The notes below the pieces were generated by a model, which had not been told where the DNA came from, did not search any database, and saw nothing but the letters and a program-made list of their open reading frames with translations. Below, one piece after another: positions 28,154 to 36,293 of a DNA stretch of 64,000 nucleotides. Made by a program: the position numbers and the translations under genes. Source of the DNA: Thiotrichaceae bacterium UBA973 (GTDB lineage Bacteria > Pseudomonadota > Gammaproteobacteria > Eutrophobiales > Eutrophobiaceae); the NCBI GenBank assembly GCA_002292815.1, contig DBBX01000009.1, forward strand, positions 29,676-93,675, given 5' to 3'. The number at the start of each line of letters is the position of its first letter. Within the stretch, counting starts at the first letter, position 1.

Positions 28154-28876
28154 ATGAGCGCACAGCCTTCATACATAGAACAGCCAAATAACTTACGTTG
28201 TTTTGACGTTAGTATTGACCCGCGTATGGTTATGCCTTTGTGGTTTATTGATTGGCGTGATGGCTTCTTAAGCGGACGCAGTAAGCTAAGTCATCGACAT
28301 GAAGAAGCATTGGCACGACTGATTCCGTTGCTGCTTTGTGGTGAACAATCAGCTATTCATGTCTTTGGCGTTGAGGTAGAACGACTTCGAGGTAGCCCTT
28401 GGTCTAGCTGTATTAGTCTGTTGAAGGATATTGAAACAGATGAATACGCGCATGAACAGGCGTTACAAACAGTAGCATCAATGTTGATGGAGCCTGTTGA
28501 TCTACATTCTATTAAACGTAAGGCGAGAAGTTTTTATATCAGTCTTGGAAGTACCGCTGGGATGGCTGACCATTTTGCACGTATATCCCAGCTCGATGCC
28601 TGTGTTTGCATAATAATGAATGCAATAACGCAGTCTGATTTAGGAAAAGGACATCTCATAGTGCGACTTCTCGACCATATTAAGAAAGATGAGGCGCGGC
28701 ATGTCTCAATCTGTCGTAAACATTTCCTGGCGCTAGGTGGCGATAGGCGCTTGTTTAAACAAAACAAAGATTCTATAGGATCAAAATTGGTTTCATTACT
28801 TTCTACTCAGGCAGAGAGTTTTGAAGCTCTTGGTATTGATCCTGATGTTTTATTTAAAAAATTAGCACGCGTCTGA
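28154..28876 (+). CDS. Ferritin-like diiron protein
   Basis: A 240-residue helical protein with ligand motifs of a diiron carboxylate site: Glu64 (CGEQS), E97-x2-H100 (ETDEYAHE), Asp148 as a possible third-helix ligand, and E180-x2-H183 (DEARH). These fit a ferritin-like four-helix oxidase, oxygenase or desaturase. The start is one base after the exporter stop, and the KAS III gene follows five bases after its end, so all three are coupled. I infer that it oxidises the acyl product made by the KAS III enzyme. No named family is recognised. Confidence 0.72.
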   Translation: MSAQPSYIEQPNNLRCFDVSIDPRMVMPLWFIDWRDGFLSGRSKLSHRHEEALARLIPLLLCGEQSAIHVFGVEVERLRGSPWSSCISLLKDIETDEYAHEQALQTVASMLMEPVDLHSIKRKARSFYISLGSTAGMADHFARISQLDACVCIIMNAITQSDLGKGHLIVRLLDHIKKDEARHVSICRKHFLALGGDRRLFKQNKDSIGSKLVSLLSTQAESFEALGIDPDVLFKKLARV

Positions 28877-28881
28877 TTTCA

Positions 28882-29943
28882 ATGACAGTTCACTTCGCAA
28901 ATAGTCGTGTAAAATTACTTGGCAGTGGATCTATGTTGCCCGGCGAGCGCATTGATAACGAACGCTTGTTTTCAGGCTTAGAAAAACAATGTGGAAAGGC
29001 AGTGGCACGAAAGGCTGCCTTAATCAGCAGACGCTTGGGTATAAAATCGCGTCATTTTTGTCGTGCAAAAGAAGCAGGTATATCAACCCCTGAAGAAAGC
29101 GCACCGCAACTCTGCGTTAGGGCTGTTAACGCTGCACGCTCTGATAGCAAGCAAAATAACAATATAGATTATTTAATAGGGCACACTACCAGCCCGGAAA
29201 CTTTATTACCTCCAAACATAGCCTGGGTTGCTGAGCAGCTTGAACATGAAGGTCCTTATATGGAGTTGCGGCAAGCTTGCACCGGGTTTGCAAATGCTTT
29301 GCAGATTGCGATCCCAATGCTAGCGAATGATGCGTCGATGCAATCAATTGCTATTGTCGGCAGTGAAGTGGGTTCGATCTACTTTGACCTCTCTGCTGGT
29401 TTTATTGATCGTGAGCAATTGGTTAACTATTTACAAATGGGTGACGGTGCGGGATCTGTTCTTTTAGGTCCAGATGATGGGAGTGATAATAGTATCATTT
29501 CAGATGCCTATATCGGACACATAGGTAATGGTAAAGCGCCTGGGTTTTTTATGGAAGGTGGTGGTTCGGGTGATGTGCATTGCAAGTCATGTTTTCCCGT
29601 GTTCCGTCATAATGTTTCAGAAGTTAGAGAGCAAGGTGCGAGTTTGTTTATAAAGGGTCTAGAGTCTGCCTTGTCGCGAGGTTACTCATTAGACGATTTC
29701 GCTTATATATTGCCGCATCAGGTTAATGGACATTTGGGACGTCTATTAAGTGAAAATTTAAATGTGCCGGAAGAACGCATTATTGTTGATGCCGATAAAC
29801 TGGGTAATCTGGGATCAGCAGCAATATGGGTTAGCCTTGACAGGTTGCGTCAATCCGGACGTCTTATAAAGGGCGATAAAGTATTAGTGCTTGGAGCAGA
29901 AGCGACTAAATATCTTTATGGCGGTTTTGTATTTCATTATTAA
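28882..29943 (+). CDS. 3-oxoacyl-ACP synthase III-like enzyme
   Basis: A thiolase-fold condensing enzyme of 353 residues with an intact triad: Cys133 (RQACTGFANA), His279 (LPHQVN) and Asn309 (LGNLGSA). This is the KAS III arrangement used for acyl-CoA/ACP priming or for single Claisen condensations. The sequence is not the housekeeping FabH. It resembles stand-alone KAS III members of specialised lipid pathways. Together with the diiron protein and exporter it suggests synthesis, oxidation and export of a small acyl compound. No acyl carrier protein or reductase is nearby, so partners would be supplied by primary metabolism. Confidence 0.85.
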   Translation: MTVHFANSRVKLLGSGSMLPGERIDNERLFSGLEKQCGKAVARKAALISRRLGIKSRHFCRAKEAGISTPEESAPQLCVRAVNAARSDSKQNNNIDYLIGHTTSPETLLPPNIAWVAEQLEHEGPYMELRQACTGFANALQIAIPMLANDASMQSIAIVGSEVGSIYFDLSAGFIDREQLVNYLQMGDGAGSVLLGPDDGSDNSIISDAYIGHIGNGKAPGFFMEGGGSGDVHCKSCFPVFRHNVSEVREQGASLFIKGLESALSRGYSLDDFAYILPHQVNGHLGRLLSENLNVPEERIIVDADKLGNLGSAAIWVSLDRLRQSGRLIKGDKVLVLGAEATKYLYGGFVFHY

Positions 29944-30070
29944 TAAAAGCGTTCTTAGTTAATTAAAATCACAAGGTAAAGATTAAGGTAACCGATAAGA
30001 AACAAGGTTGGTGTATCCGAAAAATGTGGTGACTATGCCCCTGCTAATATCATTACAATAGGTATTGTAA

Positions 30071-30613
30071 TCAGAGCAACAATATTTCTTCTTCGGAATA
30101 ACGTGGCGTTATATGTTGTGGGCAGTTTCTGTCCCATGCTTCGATGTGAATCAGAAATGCACGTTCAATATTCGCTTTGTATTCACTGTCCGCAAGTTTT
30201 TCAATTAATGCTTTATTTGTTTCAGTGACTTCCGAAGTGCCCCAGAGTTTGATGCGGGTTCGGTTTGGGTAGTCCATTAAAAAGATACAAATTTTATTAT
30301 TATCTTGCAGATTACCGTAAGAGATGTATTGACGATTACCACTGAAGTCAGCGAAGCCGAGTGTTTTATTATCTATAACTTTCAGGAAACCTTTTGGCCC
30401 GCCACGATGTTGGATGTAGGGTTGTCCTTCTGCATTAACCGTCGCCATATAGAATGAATCACGTTGTGCTATGAAACTAGCTAAAAATTCAGTAACCGTA
30501 CATTCCCAACTACCGCGTTGTTCCATATTTGCGTAGGCACTACGAGACTCTTTTTCTTTTTGTATTTTCTTTACTGTCTCTGAAAAGGCGATATCACTTA
30601 TATATTCTCTCAT
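30071..30613 (-). CDS. Pyridoxamine 5'-phosphate oxidase-family FMN-binding protein
   Basis: A 180-residue split-barrel flavoprotein. The start at 30613 is supported by GGAG eight bases upstream, and the longer frame has no ribosome site. The core FYMATVNAEGQPYIQHRGGPKGFLKVID and NKICIFLMDYPNRTRIKLWG are typical of PNPOx-like proteins. The substrate is unknown. It lies downstream of a secreted alpha/beta hydrolase gene, separated by a 12-bp perfect hairpin, so the pair probably share a transcript controlled by the divergent LysR regulator. Confidence 0.88.
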   Translation of the reverse strand: MREYISDIAFSETVKKIQKEKESRSAYANMEQRGSWECTVTEFLASFIAQRDSFYMATVNAEGQPYIQHRGGPKGFLKVIDNKTLGFADFSGNRQYISYGNLQDNNKICIFLMDYPNRTRIKLWGTSEVTETNKALIEKLADSEYKANIERAFLIHIEAWDRNCPQHITPRYSEEEILLL

Positions 30614-30630
30614 CTTTGTTCTCCAGCGTA

Positions 30631-30660
30631 ATGAGGTCGTCATTGATATGACGACCTCAT
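30631..30660. repeat. Perfect 12-bp inverted repeat between two operon genes
   Basis: ATGAGGTCGTCA and TGACGACCTCAT are perfectly complementary around a TTGATA loop. It lies in the transcript between the alpha/beta hydrolase stop and the PNPOx-like start, ending about 18 bases upstream of that start. No T-tract follows on either strand, so it is not a standard terminator. An mRNA processing or stability element, or a dyad operator, is more likely. Confidence 0.75.
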
Positions 30661-30670
30661 AGTACATTAG

Positions 30671-31699
30671 TTAATGACTAGCTACTTTGCTTTTTCCAAA
30701 GAAGCGACGTATATGTTCTGCGATAACTTCACTATCTTCTTCCAGGGCGAAGTGACCTGTGTCCAGTAGATTAAAGTCGACTACCTTCAAATCACGTTTG
30801 TAAGGGTGTGCTCCTGCTGCCGGGAAAATTTCATCGTTCTTCCCCCATACGATCAATGTTGGTGGTTGGTGCTTGCGCAAGTAGGCTTGCCATTCTGGAT
30901 ACAGCGGTGGATTTGTGCCGTAGCTGTAAAACATTTCCAGTTGTATTTCCTTATTCCCTGCGCGGTCTAGCAATGGTTGAACGTGATCCCATGTGTCTGG
31001 GCTAATGGCTTCCGTGTTACGTACACCATTCGTGTATTGCCATTTGGTTGCGCCAAGTGTTACTAGAAAACGTAAGGCATCATCATTGCTCATGTTTGGA
31101 TTCTTGTATGCATTCTTAACATTTATCCAGAAATCGTTATCAAGGCCTTTGTTAATTGCCTTGCGATCTTTCCAATAGGCTTGAATAGGCTCCCAAAAAT
31201 TATTGTTAATCCCTTCAATATAAGCATTGCCATTTTGGATGATCAGGCCATTAACTCGTTCTGGGTGTTTGGTTGCAATACGGAAACCTATTGGTGCGCC
31301 ATAGTCCATCAGATACAAGCTATATGTTTTGAGTTCTATCTTTTCGATAAACTTATCAACAATATTGGCTACGTTATCAAAGCTGTATTCAAACTCATGC
31401 ACACTTGGCATCGAACTCTGTCCGTAACCAGGGTAGTCTGGTGCGACGAGGTGGTATTGATCTGACAACTGTGGAATCAAGTCGCGAAACATATGTGACG
31501 ATGTTGGGAAACCGTGCAACAACAATAGTGTAGGTTTGTTAGGGTCACCCGCTTCGCGATAAAAAATATTCAGACCATCAATCTCAACGGTCTTGTACTT
31601 GATATCATCTTCTTGCTCGACGGCATTTGCTGCAACCCCGATATGTATTAAAAGACTAAAAACGACTGTTGTAACGATATTTCGTGTTTGTGTTTTCAT
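30671..31699 (-). CDS. Secreted alpha/beta hydrolase (epoxide hydrolase/haloalkane dehalogenase-like)
   Basis: A 342-residue exported enzyme with a signal peptide ending near ANA (residues 1-26). The alpha/beta-hydrolase core has the oxyanion motif HGFP (62-65) and a nucleophile elbow with Asp132 (LMDYGAPIG). Further on, IVWGKNDEIFP supplies the acid region and DTGHFALE the base His. An Asp nucleophile is the hallmark of epoxide hydrolases and haloalkane dehalogenases, not esterases. The periplasmic location is unusual for this group. The LysR gene is divergent, and a PNPOx-like gene lies downstream. Confidence 0.85.
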   Translation of the reverse strand: MKTQTRNIVTTVVFSLLIHIGVAANAVEQEDDIKYKTVEIDGLNIFYREAGDPNKPTLLLLHGFPTSSHMFRDLIPQLSDQYHLVAPDYPGYGQSSMPSVHEFEYSFDNVANIVDKFIEKIELKTYSLYLMDYGAPIGFRIATKHPERVNGLIIQNGNAYIEGINNNFWEPIQAYWKDRKAINKGLDNDFWINVKNAYKNPNMSNDDALRFLVTLGATKWQYTNGVRNTEAISPDTWDHVQPLLDRAGNKEIQLEMFYSYGTNPPLYPEWQAYLRKHQPPTLIVWGKNDEIFPAAGAHPYKRDLKVVDFNLLDTGHFALEEDSEVIAEHIRRFFGKSKVASH

Positions 31700-31790
31700 T
31701 TTAACTCTCCCTTGTTGATTGCGTGTACCCAGGTGGGTGGCTTCGGGAATAACAATAGGCTTTCAAAATATTAATAAAAAGCATATATTA

Positions 31791-31804
31791 TTGATTATCA
31801 TCAT
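31791..31804. promoter_or_regulatory. Near-consensus FNR-type box in the hydrolase/LysR divergent region
   Basis: TTGAT-TATC-ATCAT matches nine of ten FNR consensus positions. It overlaps the left edge of the LysR palindrome and lies about 98 bases before the hydrolase start. It is weaker evidence than the perfect boxes in this window. Confidence 0.25.
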
Positions 31805-31817
31805 TCATTATATGAAT
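31803..31817. promoter_or_regulatory. LysR-type operator (T-N11-A palindrome)
   Basis: ATTCA-TTATA-TGAAT is a perfect dyad containing T-N11-A, the LysR-family box. It lies seven bases before the LysR gene start, between the divergent LysR and hydrolase genes, consistent with autorepression. Confidence 0.5.
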
Positions 31818-31824
31818 ACTCTTT

Positions 31825-32730
31825 ATGACCCTTGATCAACTCAAAGTACTCTGCACGGTGATTGAAACGGGCAGTTTCAGTGCTGCTGCGGAAAAATTAA
31901 ATCGGGTTCAATCAGCAGTAAGTATTGCTATCAAAAAGCTGGAGGAGTCACTGGACATAAAGATTTTTGACCGTGATGCTTACCGTCCGCAATTAACAGA
32001 GGCAGGAATAGAAATCCACCGACAGGCCTTAACGATTCTAAAACAGACGGATTTTTTAAATTATACCGCCGAACAAATAGCTATAGGCGAAGAGTCTGAA
32101 ATTACGATCGCCATTGACGGTATATGTCCGTTAGACGTTATTACAAAAAATTTAAAACAATTTAAATCACTGCACCCACATGTTCGTATTCTGCTTTATG
32201 TCGAATACCTAGGTGTTATGGAGCGATTAAATCAGGAGGCAATTGATATTGGGTTTACACAGGTGCTTGAGACACCAGAATGGTTAGAGGCTATCCCCCT
32301 GATTGACATTCCTTATCTACCCGTTGTTGCGCCAGATCATCCATTGCTTGATATAGATAACAACATAAAACAGAAGCTTGCAGAACATACACAAATTGTC
32401 GTCAGTAGTTCGCAACATTCGTCATTAACTGTAAATGTTTCGGAAGAAGCAAGTATTTGGCATGTTGGCGACTTTGATTCGAAACGACAACTCATCAAAG
32501 AAGGACTTGGCTGGGGTTATATGCCACAACATATGATTGACAATGAGCTTAAAGAGAACAAACTTGTTATTCTAGATATGGATCAAGGAAAAAAGAAACT
32601 GAAAGTAAAATCGCGACAATTACAAAAGACAATCAATTCGCATCAGTTATATATTGTGCGACGTAATGATCGACCGATTGGCCCACTGGCAAGCAGTTTC
32701 TGGGATTTATTTGAAGAAAGTATTGCTTAG
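31825..32730 (+). CDS. LysR-family transcriptional regulator
   Basis: A 301-residue LTTR. The N-terminal winged helix reads MTLDQLKVLCTVIETGSFS, then AAAEKLNRVQSAVSIAIKKLEE. The C-terminal periplasmic-binding-like effector domain spans about 90-295. It is divergent from the secreted alpha/beta hydrolase, the classic LysR arrangement, so it probably controls that gene in response to a small organic ligand. An mddA-like gene follows 31 bases downstream with a strong AGGAGGTG site, so it may be cotranscribed. Confidence 0.94.
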   Translation: MTLDQLKVLCTVIETGSFSAAAEKLNRVQSAVSIAIKKLEESLDIKIFDRDAYRPQLTEAGIEIHRQALTILKQTDFLNYTAEQIAIGEESEITIAIDGICPLDVITKNLKQFKSLHPHVRILLYVEYLGVMERLNQEAIDIGFTQVLETPEWLEAIPLIDIPYLPVVAPDHPLLDIDNNIKQKLAEHTQIVVSSSQHSSLTVNVSEEASIWHVGDFDSKRQLIKEGLGWGYMPQHMIDNELKENKLVILDMDQGKKKLKVKSRQLQKTINSHQLYIVRRNDRPIGPLASSFWDLFEESIA

Positions 32731-32761
32731 TAAAATCGATTGAAAGAAGTATAGCCAGGAG

Positions 32762-33493
32762 GTGTCTATGAGTAGGATACTTGTATCATTGTATGGTGTG
32801 GTAAGTTATATCATATTTTTTCTGTCGTTCTTATATGCCATTGGCTTTGTTGGCAATTTACTCGTCCCAAAAACGATAGACTCTGGTGAAGTTACTGCGA
32901 TAGTCCCATCTTTAATCATTAATGTTGTGTTGCTTGGGCTGTTTGCTATTCCGCATAGCATCATGGCGCGGCCTGTATTTAAGCAATGGTTCACGCGTTA
33001 CATCCCTGAGGCCATTGAACGTAGTTCCTATGTCTTGGTTTCCAGTTTGTTATTATTTCTGCTGTACTGGCAATGGCAACCGATGACAGGCGTTATATGG
33101 CAAATTGATTCGTCTATCGGAAGTATGATTTTATCAGGCGTTTATTGGTTTGGATGGTTAGTTGTGTTGTTATCTACATTTATGATCAACCATTTTGACC
33201 TGTTTGGTTTGCGACAGGTATATATAAATTATAAAGGTCATGAATATAGTCATTTAGAGTTCAGGGTGGTCGGTTTGTATAAATTATGCCGCCACCCAAT
33301 TATGTTGGGTTTTATTATCGCCTTTTGGGCAACACCAATAATGACCACAGGACATTTATTATTTGCTGTAGCAACAACCGCATATATCTTTATCGCCTTG
33401 CAGTTCGAAGAACGTGATCTGATGACTTTTTTTGGTGATGCTTACAAGAGCTATAAGGAAAAAGTGCCAATGGTGTTTCCATATAAGTGGTAA
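32762..33493 (+). CDS. mddA: Methanethiol S-methyltransferase-like membrane protein (MddA/NnrU-like)
   Basis: A 243-residue inner-membrane protein with about five helices. It carries the MddA pattern: FAIPHSIMARPVFKQWFTR, IPEAIERSSYVL, LYWQWQPM, NHFDLFGLRQVY and the C-terminal RHPIMLGFIIAFWATP. MddA methylates methanethiol with S-adenosylmethionine to form dimethyl sulfide. The alternative is a related isoprenylcysteine methyltransferase-type protein. The gene has a perfect AGGAGGTG ribosome site. Confidence 0.75.
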   Translation: MSMSRILVSLYGVVSYIIFFLSFLYAIGFVGNLLVPKTIDSGEVTAIVPSLIINVVLLGLFAIPHSIMARPVFKQWFTRYIPEAIERSSYVLVSSLLLFLLYWQWQPMTGVIWQIDSSIGSMILSGVYWFGWLVVLLSTFMINHFDLFGLRQVYINYKGHEYSHLEFRVVGLYKLCRHPIMLGFIIAFWATPIMTTGHLLFAVATTAYIFIALQFEERDLMTFFGDAYKSYKEKVPMVFPYKW

Positions 33494-33576
33494 AGCCTAT
33501 ATCTAAGCTATTTCAAGTATTGTCTATCTTAGACGTGTAATATGATGTTGTTTTAGTCAGAACTTAAAAATGAATA

Positions 33577-34329
33577 ATGTCTTCAGAATTACTTGATGTC
33601 TTTAATGCACATAATGGCGTTGTCTGTTGTGTTGGTGCCGGTGGTAAAAAAACCACGATGTTCCATCTGGCCAAAGCACATGCCGGTCGAGTGGGTATAA
33701 CCGCAACCGCACATATTGAATATTTCCCTAATACTTTAGATGCTACCAATTATATTGGCGCAGAAGACGATATTTTAGAAGCTATTCGGAATGATGCTTC
33801 TTCTAAAGCTATCGCGTTTGCTAAACCATCTGAACGGTTTGGGAGGCGTGCTGGTATTAGTATGGAATTACTGCAATCGATTAAGGATGAAAACCGTTTT
33901 GAATTGATTGTGGTCAAAGCGGATGGTGCACGTGGGCGTCTGGTGAAAGGTCCTGCAGAGCATGAGCCGGTCACACCAGCATTTGCTAACACTGTTATCC
34001 CGGTTGTTTCTGTAAAGGTAATAGGCATGGCGCTAACCGATAAGATTGCTCATCGTGTAAATCAAATTTCTAAGATAACCGGACTGAACGAGCATGATGA
34101 GATTAAGCCAGAACATATTGCCCGTTTGCTTTCTTCAAGCGATGGCTCGCTTAAGAATACAGGTTCTGCAAAAGTAATCCCGTTAATTAATATGGTTGAT
34201 TATAGTGAACAAGAAACATCAGCAAGAGAGGCTGCGCAATTGGCATTAACGATGACGGATAGGTTTGACTGTATTGTGTTAGCCGCAATGAAAAAGGATC
34301 AGCCTATCGTTGATGTGATAAGCAGGTAA
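33577..34329 (+). CDS. yqeC: YqeC-like protein, putative selenium-dependent hydroxylase maturation factor
   Basis: A 250-residue cytoplasmic protein with a P-loop-like GAGGKKTTM near the N-terminus, followed by FELIVVKADGARGRLVKGPAEHEPV and KITGLNEHDEIKPEHIARLL. These are the signature blocks of YqeC. In other genomes YqeC sits with yqeB, mocA or selD and is thought to help insert labile selenium into molybdenum hydroxylases. None of these partners is present here, which is unusual. It lies downstream of the mddA-like gene in the same direction. Confidence 0.85.
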   Translation: MSSELLDVFNAHNGVVCCVGAGGKKTTMFHLAKAHAGRVGITATAHIEYFPNTLDATNYIGAEDDILEAIRNDASSKAIAFAKPSERFGRRAGISMELLQSIKDENRFELIVVKADGARGRLVKGPAEHEPVTPAFANTVIPVVSVKVIGMALTDKIAHRVNQISKITGLNEHDEIKPEHIARLLSSSDGSLKNTGSAKVIPLINMVDYSEQETSAREAAQLALTMTDRFDCIVLAAMKKDQPIVDVISR

Positions 34330-34344
34330 CCACTATGCTAGTAA

Positions 34345-34743
34345 TTATATAAATGGATCTTTCATATCGAATGCAATGAGAATCGCATCTCTTATATCAA
34401 AGAAGAGTGAAATGACAATTGTCGACAATAATAAAGTGATATAAATGCCATAAGGCGATTTTATCTTTTCTATCTTTTCAACAACTTCCGCTTTTACCAG
34501 ATAAATAGCCAAGGGTAACCACACCACTATATGGGCAATTCCGATAAGATGGGGTGATTTTGTTGTCTCAAATATCCAGATGGCGATTGGCATGGATAAT
34601 ATTAGGGAAGCAAAAATAAATCTTGCTGATAGGCGCCTATATACAAAAATCAGTGAGGATAAAAAGATGATCATCATCCAGTCCATCCATATTTTTGTTA
34701 CATCAGATGTCGCAGCATCAATTGCTGTTTCCATTTCTTCCAT
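34345..34743 (-). CDS. Small hypothetical inner-membrane protein
   Basis: A 132-residue protein with about four predicted membrane helices (roughly 22-36, 41-58, 64-84 and 98-118) and short charged loops. No family is recognised. It is the last gene of a minus-strand set: cytochrome c'-like, porin, SLC13 permease, then this gene. It starts 26 bases after the permease stop. It could be an accessory subunit of that transport system, but only context supports this. Confidence 0.65.
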   Translation of the reverse strand: MEEMETAIDAATSDVTKIWMDWMMIIFLSSLIFVYRRLSARFIFASLILSMPIAIWIFETTKSPHLIGIAHIVVWLPLAIYLVKAEVVEKIEKIKSPYGIYITLLLSTIVISLFFDIRDAILIAFDMKDPFI

Positions 34744-34769
34744 TAGTTTTCCATCTTACGCGCCATTTT

Positions 34770-36281
34770 CTAATTTACCAATGTCGCGATAATATTCATA
34801 TCTGCAGGGAGGGTTTTTATATCAATATCCCAAATTAGTGGAAGATAAAACATTATAAATAAAGTGATTAAAATTGCGCCAACAAGATTTATCCATATAC
34901 CTGTTTTTGCCATTTGTCGGATGGTAACGTAACGGCTACTAAATACGATGGCATTTGGTGGTGTTGCTACGGGTAACATAAAGGCAAAAGAAGCGGCTAG
35001 CGCCACTGCGATCATCAAGCTATATGGGTGTATATGCATTGCAATTGCCAGTGCTGCAATGATTGGCAGTATCATTGACGCTGTTGCCGTATTCGATGTG
35101 ATCTCCGTTAGAATAATGACAATTGTTGTTATGATAGCAATAATCAAAAACAGATTACTGCCTTGTAATATGCTCAGTTGATCAGCAATAGCTTGTGTTA
35201 ATCCACTATCGTTGAACCCCTTGGCAAGTGCAAAACCGCCGCCAAACAGTATGAGAATATCCCAAGGGATTTTAATGGCTGTTTGCCAATCGAGCAGGAA
35301 CTCATGCTTTTTAAAATTTGATGGAATGATGAAGAGCAATAGTGCGCCTCCCATTGCTATAGTAGAATCTTTTATCGTCCTGAACTGATCAGCATCTAAC
35401 AAGCCTCTAACCATCCACAGTATAGCGACACTAGAAAAAACAAATAGAACAGTTTTTTCTTGTGGGGACATAGGCCCTAATTCCAAAAGCTCACGATGAA
35501 TTGTCTCCTTGCCACCAGGCAGATGATCGATCTCACTCGGATAGGCGATGTGCGTCAGATAATACCAGGTGATTATTAACATGATGATTGATAAGGGTAG
35601 TGCAAACATCATCCAGCTTAGGAAGCTGATACTTTGTCCAAACTGGGATTCAATAATACCAGCGAGAATAGCATTAGGCGGTGTACCAATAAGTGTTGCA
35701 ATACCCCCAATTGAAGCGGCATAGGCAATTCCCAGCATCAATGCTATCCCAAATTGAAAATGTTCCGGGTCTGTATTGATTTGAATATCAGGGGTCGAGT
35801 TAATTTCATCGATAACCTGTTTTAAGACAGCAATACCAATCGTCAACATCATCATGGTTGCAGCAGTATTGCTAATCCACATCGATAAACCCGCTGATGC
35901 GATCATAAAACCAAGAATTATTCTATTGGGAGTTACACCGACTAGCTGGATTGTATATAAAGCAATTCTGCGATGTAGATGCCATTTTTCAATGGTAACG
36001 GCGATTAAAAAACCACCAAGAAAGAGATAGATAAGGTGATGCGCATACGGTTGCGTAACTTCACTGCCATTCATGACGCCAAGAACTGGGAAAAGTAATA
36101 TCGGTAACAAAGCTGTGGCAGGAATAGGGATGGCTTCTGTAATCCACCAAGTCGCCATGAGTAGCGCAACTGCTAAAACATGCATAGCTTCTGGTCTTAT
36201 ATTATCCGGAGTAGGAATCAACAGGATAATAAGAAACAGGGTTATGCCAATCCCTAAACTGCTAAATTTATTTTTTAACAT
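34770..36281 (-). CDS. SLC13/DASS-family anion symporter
   Basis: A 503-residue membrane protein with 11-13 helices of the divalent-anion:sodium symporter family. Family motifs are WWITEAIPIPATALLPILLFP, SIGGIATLIGTPPNAI, the ILTEITSNTATASMILPI block (SNT motif) and LPVATPPNAIVFSS. Substrates in the family are dicarboxylates, sulfate or related anions, and specificity is not readable here. It follows a DcaP-type porin gene by 12 bases, which suggests the pair moves the same anion across both membranes. Confidence 0.93.
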   Translation of the reverse strand: MLKNKFSSLGIGITLFLIILLIPTPDNIRPEAMHVLAVALLMATWWITEAIPIPATALLPILLFPVLGVMNGSEVTQPYAHHLIYLFLGGFLIAVTIEKWHLHRRIALYTIQLVGVTPNRIILGFMIASAGLSMWISNTAATMMMLTIGIAVLKQVIDEINSTPDIQINTDPEHFQFGIALMLGIAYAASIGGIATLIGTPPNAILAGIIESQFGQSISFLSWMMFALPLSIIMLIITWYYLTHIAYPSEIDHLPGGKETIHRELLELGPMSPQEKTVLFVFSSVAILWMVRGLLDADQFRTIKDSTIAMGGALLLFIIPSNFKKHEFLLDWQTAIKIPWDILILFGGGFALAKGFNDSGLTQAIADQLSILQGSNLFLIIAIITTIVIILTEITSNTATASMILPIIAALAIAMHIHPYSLMIAVALAASFAFMLPVATPPNAIVFSSRYVTIRQMAKTGIWINLVGAILITLFIMFYLPLIWDIDIKTLPADMNIIATLVN

Positions 36282-36293
36282 ACGCTTACAATA

